Source: a virus. From it: a DNA stretch of 64,000 nucleotides. The stretch lies in the IMG/VR virus record IMGVR_UViG_3300043570_003132, positions 54,726 to 118,725 of that record; one strand, written 5' to 3'. This document shows, in pieces, positions 9,901 through 16,113 of this stretch. Below the pieces are notes generated by a model that did not search any database, was not told where the DNA came from, and was given only the letters and a program-made list of their open reading frames with translations. How positions within the stretch are numbered: position 1 is the stretch's first letter; every line of letters starts with the position of its first letter. A program made the translations under genes and the position numbers.

Positions 9901-10435
9901 CTGATAAAATTAAATTATTGTTTTCATCAAGTAACATTTGTCTGTTACCATTTCTACTGAAAACTAAACCATCAATATCAGTTGTTGCACCTCTTGCAGC
10001 ACCTATCGTCCAATTCTCTCCACTCCAATTAAAACGAACACCCGATGCAACTCTATTTGGTGTGTTAAATCCTGCTGCATTATAAATTGAACTATCAGGA
10101 ACAAATGCTTGAACATTTGCAACGGGGTCCGAACCTGATACTACTAATGATGTTAATGATGTATTCCCTAAAACTCTTAAAGAACCTGACGTATTTAAAG
10201 ATCCTGTAATATTTTCTGTTCCAATTAAATTGAAACTACCACTAAGATTTAATGAACCTGTGTTCTGAGCATTTGTAGTAACTATTTCCTCAATAGAGGT
10301 AGAAGCCGATCCTGATTTGGCAAAGTATAATTTACCGTCGGTTGTGTTTATTGCTATTTCCCCTAATTGTAATTGGGAGTTAGTAGGTCTATTCCCACCA
10401 GTGGAACTTCTACGTAGTTTTACTATTTGACTCAT
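6908..10435 (-). CDS. Giant tail fibre with collagen-like Gly-X-Y triplets, 1
   Basis: 1175 residues. Residues 1-50 (MSQIVKLRRSSTGGNRPTNSQLQLGEIAINTTDGKLYFAKSG) match the N-terminal peptide of many phage fibre and tropism proteins. Long blocks of GTS/GSS/GSN triplets with Gly at every third position and no proline lie at about 198-365, 548-611, 868-915 and 995-1065. Between them are beta modules shared with the other giant fibres: a TWSFNHQMGVRYP module near 500, a second TWSVFHNLGIDFP module near 625, and SVLFESGSTAFGN / SVMYSSGSTKFGD modules. The C-terminus (DLGSATYRWSTVYTSDLSL, then a KGKVYKFAL end) resembles fibre tips. It begins a unit with a long structured leader. Confidence 0.8.
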   Translation of the reverse strand: MSQIVKLRRSSTGGNRPTNSQLQLGEIAINTTDGKLYFAKSGSASTSIEEIVTTNAQNTGSLNLSGSFNLIGTENITGSLNTSGSLRVLGNTSLTSLVVSGSDPVANVQAFVPDSSIYNAAGFNTPNRVASGVRFNWSGENWTIGAARGATTDIDGLVFSRNGNRQMLLDENNNLILSGSINLTGSFNINGTEYTSTTSGTSGTSGSSGTSGSNGSSGTSGSNGSSGTSGSSGSSGTSGSSGSTGTSGSSGSSGTSGSSGSNGSSGTSGTSGSSGSNGSSGSSGTSGSSGSNGSSGTSGSNGTSGTSGSSGSTGTSGSSGTSGSNGSSGTSGSSGSSGTAGSSGTAGSSGTTGTSGSSGSSGDSLFALTGSVWETTNNAKVNGDLTITGTLTAKEIHTALVTSSVLFESGSTAFGNTFDDNHNFTGSVKITGSLYVNGAVVGTGKLDESWFNSYVSSSTTTIASSSYALTASHALNAVVLNGQTKTQNVSVAAATWSFNHQMGVRYPSVQVFDNDGRIVIPSEIISTDTNNISVYFPFAQEGTISVTVGGAGTAGTSGTSGSSGTSGSSGTSGINGSSGTSGINGSSGTSGGSGSSGSGGTSGTSGTSGRDGIGGATQTFASLATWSVFHNLGIDFPVVTVWDDSRSIIIPSRIESVDNNNLNVYFPLAVSGSVNVVRGGHMVSGAVDLSSALLSSNIVSSSVQGTNLGFAITGSNTFKGTQTFSGSIVPVGSGSFDLGSESNPFRHLYLSSASLYIDGQKVLGSTNQELQITTDNGQSIKILEQGTDTITFQTVDGDIQLKSSGGGNILIDPTTGSVDVRGNIVLQDGSKILSSGGNSVVFGDDIIVSGSANFTNGVTIGGLSYTSATSGTSGSSGGSGSSGSGGTSGTSGSSGTSGSSGSNGSSGSSGDSIFAQTGSIWSATKNVEITGSLKVKGAITADELFMTYVTSSVMYSSGSTKFGDTLDDTHQVTGSLSITGSLSINGTSYTAATSGTSGSSGTSGSNGSSGSSGTSGSSGSNGSSGSSGTSGSSGSSGTSGSSGSNGSSGTSGSSGSNGSSGSSGTTTITNAVDNRIMTSAGGVTLNAEANLTFDGSTLTVAGNVLPEANGTRDLGSATYRWSTVYTSDLSLNNGIGDWTIVEGEDDLFLYNNKKGKVYKFALTEVNPNIATPKKS

Positions 10436-10456
10436 ATATATGTGTTCTAAATCCTT

Positions 10457-10493
10457 GTGATATATATCACGGTTAAAGACCTATGTAGGTCTT
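10457..10493 (-). promoter_or_regulatory. Structured leader of giant fibre gene (two hairpins)
   Basis: Between the promoter-like motif at 10496-10503 and the ATG at 10435 lie a perfect 14-base palindrome (GTGATATATATCAC, 10457-10470) and a 6-bp hairpin with a 6-base loop (AAGACC-TATGTA-GGTCTT, 10476-10493). Most virion genes here have almost no leader, so this roughly 60-base structured one stands out and may control translation or stability. Confidence 0.4.
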
Positions 10494-10495
10494 AT

Positions 10496-10503
10496 GATAA
10501 ATA
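10496..10503 (-). promoter_or_regulatory. TATTTATA-type late promoter candidate
   Basis: The minus strand reads TATTTATC. It lies between the terminator of the 55-residue gene (10519-10544) and the leader hairpins of the giant fibre gene, the expected place for a promoter. Confidence 0.5.
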
Positions 10504-10511
10504 CTTATAAT

Positions 10512-10544
10512 AAATAAAAAAGGAGACTTTTTATGGTCTCCTTT
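10512..10544 (-). terminator. Intrinsic terminator after the 55-residue gene
   Basis: On the minus strand a 9-bp stem AAAGGAGAC/GTCTCCTTT (plus coordinates 10519-10527 and 10536-10544) with an 8-base loop is followed by a T-rich tract. It is 10 bases after the stop of the 55-residue gene. Confidence 0.8.
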
Positions 10545-10554
10545 GATGTTTTTA

Positions 10555-10722
10555 TTATACATTTTCGATTGAAAGGACCGTTCCTTCCTGTCTTCCAACA
10601 TATTTGTTTACTTCTATTGTTGTAATGTTTAGTGCCTCTTCTATTGAATTACCGATAGCACTACAATTAAATGTTATTTTTTCTTCACCTACTTGATATT
10701 CTACTTTAAATTTATGTCTCAT
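10555..10722 (-). CDS. Small hypothetical protein between fibre genes
   Basis: 55 codons plus stop, read from an ATG at 10722. The protein starts MRHKFKVEYQVGEEKITF, continues with a Cys and an S-I-E-E-A-L helix-like stretch, and ends VLSIENV. Not recognised. Support comes from position: it fills the only sizeable gap in the fibre region, starts 24 bases after the preceding stop and is followed by a strong terminator. The alternating charged/hydrophobic pattern suggests a small alpha/beta fold. Confidence 0.6.
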   Translation of the reverse strand: MRHKFKVEYQVGEEKITFNCSAIGNSIEEALNITTIEVNKYVGRQEGTVLSIENV

Positions 10723-10726
10723 TTTA

Positions 10727-11029
10727 GTTTATTTTGTTTTATTTTATTAAGGTGCTTCTGCACAGAATGATTTATTGGATACTATTCCGGTATACGAAAT
10801 GTTTCCTGAATATGGTGTGGCCCCTACACTATTTAAAGAAAACGCATGAGTTTCATTTTCACCGGTATATACTGTTACTAAATTAGGATCTAAAAAGAAT
10901 TGTTCTACATTAAATGGTTGATCTGCTGTTGCATATACTGTAGTGTAGAAATCCTGACCGTAATTTTGACAAGCCAAACTCGATGATGTGTAAGATGGTC
11001 CTAATTGATAAGCATATGATGTTGCAGGT
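10727..11029 (-). repeat. Long dispersed repeat, copy A (partner 54693-54995)
   Basis: About 303 bases match 54693-54995 at a constant offset of 43,966 with no gap and roughly 95% identity by eye. The repeat covers the last about 90 codons of both host genes and also about 20 bases of noncoding sequence after the stops, so it is a DNA-level duplication or gene conversion tract. Confidence 0.85.
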
Positions 11030-13623
11030 ATTGGTGTTGCGGTTGGTTCTGCTGTTGGTTCTGCCGTTGGTGGGAATGGTGTTGGTGTTGGTGATTGTGT
11101 TGGTACGTTAGTTGGTACGTTTGTTGGTACTACTGTTGGTTCTGGCGTATTAGTTGGTACTGCTGTTGGTTCTGGTGTATTAGTTGGTACTGCTGTTGGT
11201 ACTGCTGTTGGTACAGGTGTTGATGTTGCAGGTAATGGTGTTGGTGTTGCTGTAGGTGCCGCCGGACAAGCTGTACAAGCTGTTTGTGCTGTTCCGGTTT
11301 CTGCGGAACCATTTCTAATAAACTCTCTTTCATCTGTACCATTAGAAACCCAGAATGTGGTGTTATTAGTCATATCACCATACACGTTACCATACAATGT
11401 GGATGATAAACCTTTTATTTGAGTTAAGTTACATAATGATGTACCCTGTACGGTAATATTAACATTACCATATTCACCACCAGCACATGCTGTTGGTCCG
11501 TTAACTAAACTAACAAATCCACTAAACGTAGTTTCAAATGGTGTTGGTTGTGGTGTTGGTGTTGCAGTTGCTGGTACAGGTGTATTTGTTGGTACTGCTG
11601 TTGGTACTGCTGTTGGTACGTTAGTTGGTACTGCGGTTGGTACTACTGTTGGTTCTGGTGTAACTGTTGGTGTTGCTGTTGGTACTACTGTTGGTACTAC
11701 TGTTGGTTCTGGTGTAACTGTTGGTGTTGCTGTTGGTACTACTGTTGGTTCTGGTGTTGCCGTTGGTCCTGGAATAGCAAGACAATTTGTTAAGCTAATT
11801 ATCGATCCTAAGTTGTCTGTATCTATTACATATTTATTTTCTTCATATTCAATTATAAAGTAATTTCCAATTCCAGTAAAATATATACTTGATAATTCCA
11901 CATCTGTATATAATACATCACCAACATTTAATGTTGAATTTATACTGTAAAATGTAGAATCAACTGTTTGATTTTGACACGCCGTATATGGATCTAAATA
12001 TGTCCCACCTAAATGTACTCCGTAACTATATAAAGGTATTGGTGTTGGTGTTGGTGTTTCAGTTGGTGTTGGGGTTGGTGTTGGTGATTCTGCCGCTGAA
12101 CAACTTACACAAGCATTGGTAAATGTAAATATTCCACTTGTTAATACCCCCTCTCTACTGTTTGTTCCATCGGAAAACCATCCTGGTGCATCTCCAGAAA
12201 ATATATCGGCATCGTATGTTGATAATTCAAATCCTGTTGAGTTACATAATGTTGATCCACTAATGAAATTTCCACCTCCTAATATGTTTATATATGTGTT
12301 TAAATTATTACATGTTTCGTATGCACCACTGAATCCCATAGATAACGTTGGTGGTGTTGGTGTTGGTGTTGGTGTTGACGTTGCTGGTAATGGTGTTGGG
12401 GTTGGTGATTCTGTGGGTGCGTTTGTTGGTATTTGTGTACTAGTTGGTTCTGGTGTTGGTGTTTCAGTTGCTGGTAATGGTGTTGGCGTATCTGTTGGAT
12501 TTGATGTTGATGTTGGTGTTGGTGTTGGTGTAACATCTGGAGGTAATCCACTGTTAAAACCAAAACTTTCCCAACTAACTGTATAATTATTTAAACCTGT
12601 TCCACTTACTGGCGAAAGTACCTCAATTGTTCCCAAGGTTGTTCCAGATTGAATTACATCATTATAGTTAATATCTGGATCAGTATAAAAATTACTAGTG
12701 AAAGTATTATTAGATGTTAGTAAATTACTTTGGAAAAATCCACCATCCGGTATGTTTATTGTTCCTGTGGTGGTTTGTATTGTCAAAGACCATTGAATGA
12801 TAACATCGTCCGTCACATTATAATCCGAATTTGGTGTAAAATATCCTCGTAATTTTCCCGCTGCGGTTTGATAAAAAACAACATTCGCCATAATATTATT
12901 TACCGGTAATGGTGTTGATGTTGCGGTAGGTGTTGGTGTTGGTGTGCTAGTTGGTATTGTTGTACCTGTTATTGTTGGTGTAGGAGTTGGTCCACTTACA
13001 TTTGTACAATTAACTAAACTATTTATTTCTGCATTTGGTCCTACATTTACAACGTATTTATTTACCCCATCTTCAATAATGTTATAATCTTGTCCTGATA
13101 AACCAAATATTAAAGTAAGTTCAGAATCACTATATAAGATATGTCCCGTATTTAACGATGGATATTCTGTGTAAACAGTAGTATTAACTAATCCATTTTG
13201 ACACGCAATATAAGGTTCAAAATATCCATTGAGATCTATTTGATAAGAATATGACACAATTGTTGGTGTAGGTGTTGGAGTACTTGTTGCTGGTATTGGT
13301 GTTTCTGTTGGTGTTTCAGTTGGTACTTCTGTTGGTACTCCACTTGGTAGTGGTGTACTTGTTGCCGGTACTGGTGTTGGTGTTGCCGTTGCAACAATTA
13401 CCGTTGGTGTTGGTGTTGCAGTTGCACATGGAATACTAAAAGTACAAGTTTGACTAAAACCAGTAAATAATAATGAATAATCTCCCATGTAATTTTCACT
13501 TACATAGTCGTAAGGGACAACATGTGACCCTAAGTCAATCGTTCCACCACTACAAGGTGAAAATGTGATAGTGGCAGTTTGTCCACTATAATTTGTTGTT
13601 AATATTCTAATCGATGTTGCCAT
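10747..13623 (-). CDS. Modular Cys-domain adhesin with Pro/Thr linkers, 1
   Basis: 958 residues. Residues 1-70 form an N-terminal domain ([22 protein letters not shown]...FSIPC) nearly identical to that of 13699-15531, probably the virion attachment end. The rest alternates TPTP/PEPT linkers with beta modules: an ACQN-type module (about 125-210), a larger beta module (about 240-362), an ETCNN-type module (about 420-510), a second ACQN-type module (about 527-615), a TACAGGEYGN-type module (about 690-785) and a terminal module (about 865-958). Each carries conserved Cys pairs, which suggests disulfide-stabilised receptor-binding domains. The terminal module is shared with 54713-60076 and the TACAGG module with 52705-54024. 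Confidence 0.75.
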   Translation of the reverse strand: MATSIRILTTNYSGQTATITFSPCSGGTIDLGSHVVPYDYVSENYMGDYSLLFTGFSQTCTFSIPCATATPTPTVIVATATPTPVPATSTPLPSGVPTEVPTETPTETPIPATSTPTPTPTIVSYSYQIDLNGYFEPYIACQNGLVNTTVYTEYPSLNTGHILYSDSELTLIFGLSGQDYNIIEDGVNKYVVNVGPNAEINSLVNCTNVSGPTPTPTITGTTIPTSTPTPTPTATSTPLPVNNIMANVVFYQTAAGKLRGYFTPNSDYNVTDDVIIQWSLTIQTTTGTINIPDGGFFQSNLLTSNNTFTSNFYTDPDINYNDVIQSGTTLGTIEVLSPVSGTGLNNYTVSWESFGFNSGLPPDVTPTPTPTSTSNPTDTPTPLPATETPTPEPTSTQIPTNAPTESPTPTPLPATSTPTPTPTPPTLSMGFSGAYETCNNLNTYINILGGGNFISGSTLCNSTGFELSTYDADIFSGDAPGWFSDGTNSREGVLTSGIFTFTNACVSCSAAESPTPTPTPTETPTPTPIPLYSYGVHLGGTYLDPYTACQNQTVDSTFYSINSTLNVGDVLYTDVELSSIYFTGIGNYFIIEYEENKYVIDTDNLGSIISLTNCLAIPGPTATPEPTVVPTATPTVTPEPTVVPTVVPTATPTVTPEPTVVPTAVPTNVPTAVPTAVPTNTPVPATATPTPQPTPFETTFSGFVSLVNGPTACAGGEYGNVNITVQGTSLCNLTQIKGLSSTLYGNVYGDMTNNTTFWVSNGTDEREFIRNGSAETGTAQTACTACPAAPTATPTPLPATSTPVPTAVPTAVPTNTPEPTAVPTNTPEPTVVPTNVPTNVPTQSPTPTPFPPTAEPTAEPTATPIPATSYAYQLGPSYTSSSLACQNYGQDFYTTVYATADQPFNVEQFFLDPNLVTVYTGENETHAFSLNSVGATPYSGNISYTGIVSNKSFCAEAP
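11266..11557 (-). repeat. Dispersed module repeat, copy A (partner 52957-53248)
   Basis: About 290 bases align with 52957-53248 at one offset (41,691), about 85% identical by eye. They encode the same Cys-containing adhesin module (FETTFSG(F/Y)VSLVNGPTAC...TACTAC) in two different genes. Confidence 0.75.
13434..13623 (-). repeat. Shared N-terminal domain repeat, copy A (partner about 15342-15531)
   Basis: The first about 63 codons of the gene at 10747-13623 match those of the gene at 13699-15531, over 80% identical at DNA level by eye. The following [14 protein letters not shown] linker is also shared. It looks like duplication of a virion docking domain. Confidence 0.75.
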
Positions 13624-13628
13624 ATCAA

Positions 13629-13636
13629 TATAAATA
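13629..13636 (-). promoter_or_regulatory. TATTTATA late promoter candidate
   Basis: Exact TATTTATA on the minus strand, 5 bases before the ATG at 13623 and just after the terminator at 13651-13679. The terminator-motif-start arrangement recurs at 10519, 16067, 26805, 40739 and 54060. Confidence 0.6.
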
Positions 13637-13644
13637 GTTTATTT

Positions 13645-13679
13645 AAACAAAAAAGGAGAACTTTTTATGATCTCCTTTT
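13645..13679 (-). terminator. Intrinsic terminator after the 610-residue adhesin gene
   Basis: Minus-strand stem AAAAGGAGA/TCTCCTTTT (13651-13659 with 13671-13679), loop of 11 bases, followed by a T-rich tract. It lies 20 bases beyond the stop at 13699. Confidence 0.8.
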
Positions 13680-13698
13680 ATTATTTTTATTTGTTGTT

Positions 13699-15531
13699 TT
13701 ACGCACATTGACCATCAGTTCCATTTATGAATACACCACCTGTGATGTCCATTACTTGTGAGAATGTTTGTCCACCTGAAGCCGCAATACTTTGTGGTCC
13801 GTTAAATGCGGTAGATACTGTTAAACATCCATCAGGAGCAACATCGGCTATATGTACAACGACCGTTTGTGAACCTGTTAACGGAACTGTTCCTGAGAAC
13901 CCATCTCCAGGACTTCTTGGAAACACATCATTTGTTGTAAGTGATAAACCTCCAATTATAACACTTGTTATTGCACCACCAAAAAATCCATTACTACCTG
14001 TGACTTCAGTTGAAACTGCAGGTTCAGGTGTTGCAGTTGGTGGGAATGGTGTTGGTGTTGGTGATTGTGTTGGTACGTTAGTTGGTACTTGTGTTGGTTC
14101 TGGTGTTGGTGGGAATGGTGTTGGTGTTGGTGATTGTGTTGGTACGTTAGTTGGTACTTGTGTTGGTTCTGGTGTATTAGTTGGAACTGCTGTTGGTATT
14201 GCTGTTGGAACCGCCGTTGGTATTGCTGTTGGTATTGCTGTTGGTATTGCTGTTGGTATTGCTGTTGGTTGTGGTGTATTAGTTGGTATTGCTGTTGGTT
14301 GTGGTGTATTAGTTGGTACTGCTGTTGGTTGTGGTGTATTAGTTGGTACTGCTGTTGGTTGTGGTGTATTAGTTGGTACTGCTGTTGGTATTGCTGTTGG
14401 TATTGCTGTTGGTATTGCTGTTGGTATTGCTGTTGGTATTGCTGTTGGAACTGCTGTTGGAACTGCTGTCGGTGGTGGCGTTGGAGGTAACGGTGTACTA
14501 GTTGGTACTTGTGTCGGAACTGCTGTTGGTACTACTGTTGGTACTACTGTTGGTACCGGTGTTGCTGGTAATGGTGTATCAGTTGGTACCGCTGTTGGTA
14601 TTGCTGTTGGTATTGCTGTTGGTAAAGGTGTATCAGTTGGTACGTTAGTAGGTAAAGGTGTATCAGTTGGTACGTTTGTTGGTACGTTAGTAGGTAAAGG
14701 TGTATCAGTTGGTACGTTAGTAGGTAAAGGTGTATCAGTTGGTACGTTAGTAGGTAAAGGTGTATCAGTTGGTACGTTAGTAGGTAAAGGTGTATCAGTT
14801 GGTACGTTAGTAGGTAAAGGTGTATCAGTTGGTACGTTAGTAGGTAAAGGTGTTGCCGGTAAAGGTGTTACTGTTGGTGTTGCTGTAGGTTCTGCTGTTG
14901 GTTCCGCTGTAGCTGGTAATGGTGTTGCTGTAGGTTCCGCTGTTGGTATATTTGTTGGTAATGGTGTATCTGTTGGTACCGGTGTTGCCGGTATTGGTGT
15001 ACTAGTTGGAATATTAGTCGGCTCTATTGTTGGTTCTGGTGTACTAGTTGGTACATCTGTTGGTACCGGTGTTGCCGGTATTGGTGTACTAGTTGGTACG
15101 TTAGTTGGTAATGGTGTATCAGTTGGTACCGCTGTTGGTATATTTGTTGGTTCCGGTGTTGCTGTAGGTACTTGTGTTGGAATATCTGTCGGTGTTGGTG
15201 TATCTGTTGGTACAGGTGTTGGTATATCTGTAGGTAATGGTGTATCTGTTGGTACAGGTGTTGGTATATCTGTAGGTAATGGTGTTGGTGTGGCGGTTGC
15301 AACAATTACCGTTGGTGTCGGTGTTGCGGTTGCACAAGGTATACTGAAAGTACATGTTTGACTAAAACCAGTAAAGTATAATGAGTAATCTCCCAAATAG
15401 TTATCACTAATATAATTGTATGGAATAACATGTGAACCTAAATTGATCGTTCCTCCACTACAGGGTGAAAATGTAATTGTAGCAGTTTCACCACTATAAT
15501 TTGTTGTTAATATCTGAACCGTTATTGACAT
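13699..15531 (-). CDS. Pro/Thr-stalk adhesin with VNTR, 2
   Basis: 610 residues. Residues 1-66 are the same attachment domain as in 10747-13623 ([14 protein letters not shown]...FSIPC). Residues about 67-500 are an uninterrupted stalk of short Pro/Thr repeats such as [14 protein letters not shown] and TPQPT, likely an extended, stiff rod. Residues about 500-610 form a globular tip: [24 protein letters not shown]..., a [13 protein letters not shown] strand and a C-terminal [12 protein letters not shown]. The stalk contains seven near-perfect copies of a 10-residue unit. Unlike its neighbours it has only one terminal globular module. Long reading frames on the plus strand across the repeats are composition artefacts. 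Confidence 0.72.
   Translation of the reverse strand: MSITVQILTTNYSGETATITFSPCSGGTINLGSHVIPYNYISDNYLGDYSLYFTGFSQTCTFSIPCATATPTPTVIVATATPTPLPTDIPTPVPTDTPLPTDIPTPVPTDTPTPTDIPTQVPTATPEPTNIPTAVPTDTPLPTNVPTSTPIPATPVPTDVPTSTPEPTIEPTNIPTSTPIPATPVPTDTPLPTNIPTAEPTATPLPATAEPTAEPTATPTVTPLPATPLPTNVPTDTPLPTNVPTDTPLPTNVPTDTPLPTNVPTDTPLPTNVPTDTPLPTNVPTNVPTDTPLPTNVPTDTPLPTAIPTAIPTAVPTDTPLPATPVPTVVPTVVPTAVPTQVPTSTPLPPTPPPTAVPTAVPTAIPTAIPTAIPTAIPTAIPTAVPTNTPQPTAVPTNTPQPTAVPTNTPQPTAIPTNTPQPTAIPTAIPTAIPTAIPTAVPTAIPTAVPTNTPEPTQVPTNVPTQSPTPTPFPPTPEPTQVPTNVPTQSPTPTPFPPTATPEPAVSTEVTGSNGFFGGAITSVIIGGLSLTTNDVFPRSPGDGFSGTVPLTGSQTVVVHIADVAPDGCLTVSTAFNGPQSIAASGGQTFSQVMDITGGVFINGTDGQCA
14621..14849 (-). repeat. 30-bp tandem repeat (VNTR) in adhesin stalk
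   Basis: A 30-base unit is repeated seven times almost without change; the second copy carries an extra 12 bases. In the coding frame each unit encodes [10 protein letters not shown]. Units are identical at DNA level, not only at protein level, indicating recent expansion by slippage or unequal recombination. The length is a multiple of three, so copy changes keep the frame. Confidence 0.9.
15342..15531 (-). repeat. Shared N-terminal domain repeat, copy B
   Basis: Partner of 13434-13623: encodes the first about 63 residues of the 610-residue adhesin, over 80% identical at DNA level by eye. Confidence 0.75.
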
Positions 15532-15543
15532 TTTATTTTTATA

Positions 15544-16026
15544 TTAAATTGTTGTTATTTCGTAATTTATATCACATGTTGTATCAAATGGTATTATAAT
15601 ATATGTAATGTCACAAGTCATATCAAATGGTACTACATTATATGTAATATCACAAGATGGTACGGATGGTGTTGGTGTTGGTGTACTAGTTGATACTGAT
15701 GTTGGTTGTGGTGTACTTGTTGCCGGTAATGGTGTAGTGGTACTAGTTGGTTGTGGTGTAGGAGTACTTGTTGCCGGTAATGGTGTTTCTGTACTAGTAG
15801 GTTGTGGTGTTGGGGTATCGGTTGGATTAGGAGTTGGTGTACTTGTTGCCGGTAATGGTGTTTCTGTATTTGTTGGTGTAGGTGTTGGTGTTTCTGTTGC
15901 CGGTAATGGTGTAGGAGTAGGTGTATTTGTTACAACATTAGTTGGTGCGGGTGTTGGAGTTGGTGTAAACGTTCCATTGTGAATATTTGGGACTATTTTT
16001 AGTCCTCCTGTAAATTGTATTCCCAT
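15544..16026 (-). CDS. Pro/Thr-linker protein with triple C-terminal repeat
   Basis: 160 residues. The N-terminus [14 protein letters not shown] resembles the short leaders of the small adhesins at 39-6904. Residues about 20-120 are a [11 protein letters not shown] linker. The end has three tandem copies of a Cys-D-I-T/N-Y-x4-P-F-D type motif (about 122-158), one Cys each. No full globular module follows, so it may be a truncated or minimal adhesin, or bind partners through the Cys repeats. It has its own promoter-like motif and starts just after a terminator; the 610-residue gene lies upstream 12 bases beyond its stop side. Confidence 0.6.
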   Translation of the reverse strand: MGIQFTGGLKIVPNIHNGTFTPTPTPAPTNVVTNTPTPTPLPATETPTPTPTNTETPLPATSTPTPNPTDTPTPQPTSTETPLPATSTPTPQPTSTTTPLPATSTPQPTSVSTSTPTPTPSVPSCDITYNVVPFDMTCDITYIIIPFDTTCDINYEITTI

Positions 16027-16033
16027 AGTACTC

Positions 16034-16041
16034 TATAAATA
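16034..16041 (-). promoter_or_regulatory. TATTTATA late promoter candidate
   Basis: Exact TATTTATA on the minus strand, 7 bases before the ATG at 16026, and 25 bases after the terminator stem at 16067-16095. Confidence 0.6.
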
Positions 16042-16061
16042 GTTTAATTTCTTAATAAGAT

Positions 16062-16095
16062 AAAAAAAAAGGAAGATTTTTTAGGTCTTCCTTTT
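16062..16095 (-). terminator. Intrinsic terminator after the 1203-residue fibre gene
   Basis: Minus-strand stem AAAAGGAAGA/TCTTCCTTTT (16067-16076 with 16086-16095), 9-base loop, followed by a T tract. It follows the stop at 16114 by 18 bases. Confidence 0.82.
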
Positions 16096-16113
16096 AATTT
16101 TTGTTACGTTTTT

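Noticed and set aside
14621-14849. CRISPR-like array of 30-base direct repeats
   Set aside because: Units are contiguous with no spacers and encode [10 protein letters not shown] in frame within an adhesin.
13727-15361. 544-codon reading frame on the plus strand across the Pro/Thr stalk
   Set aside because: It is the antisense of a repeat with few stop triplets; the product would be a monotonous VGTAVG polymer and the minus frame has clear globular ends.
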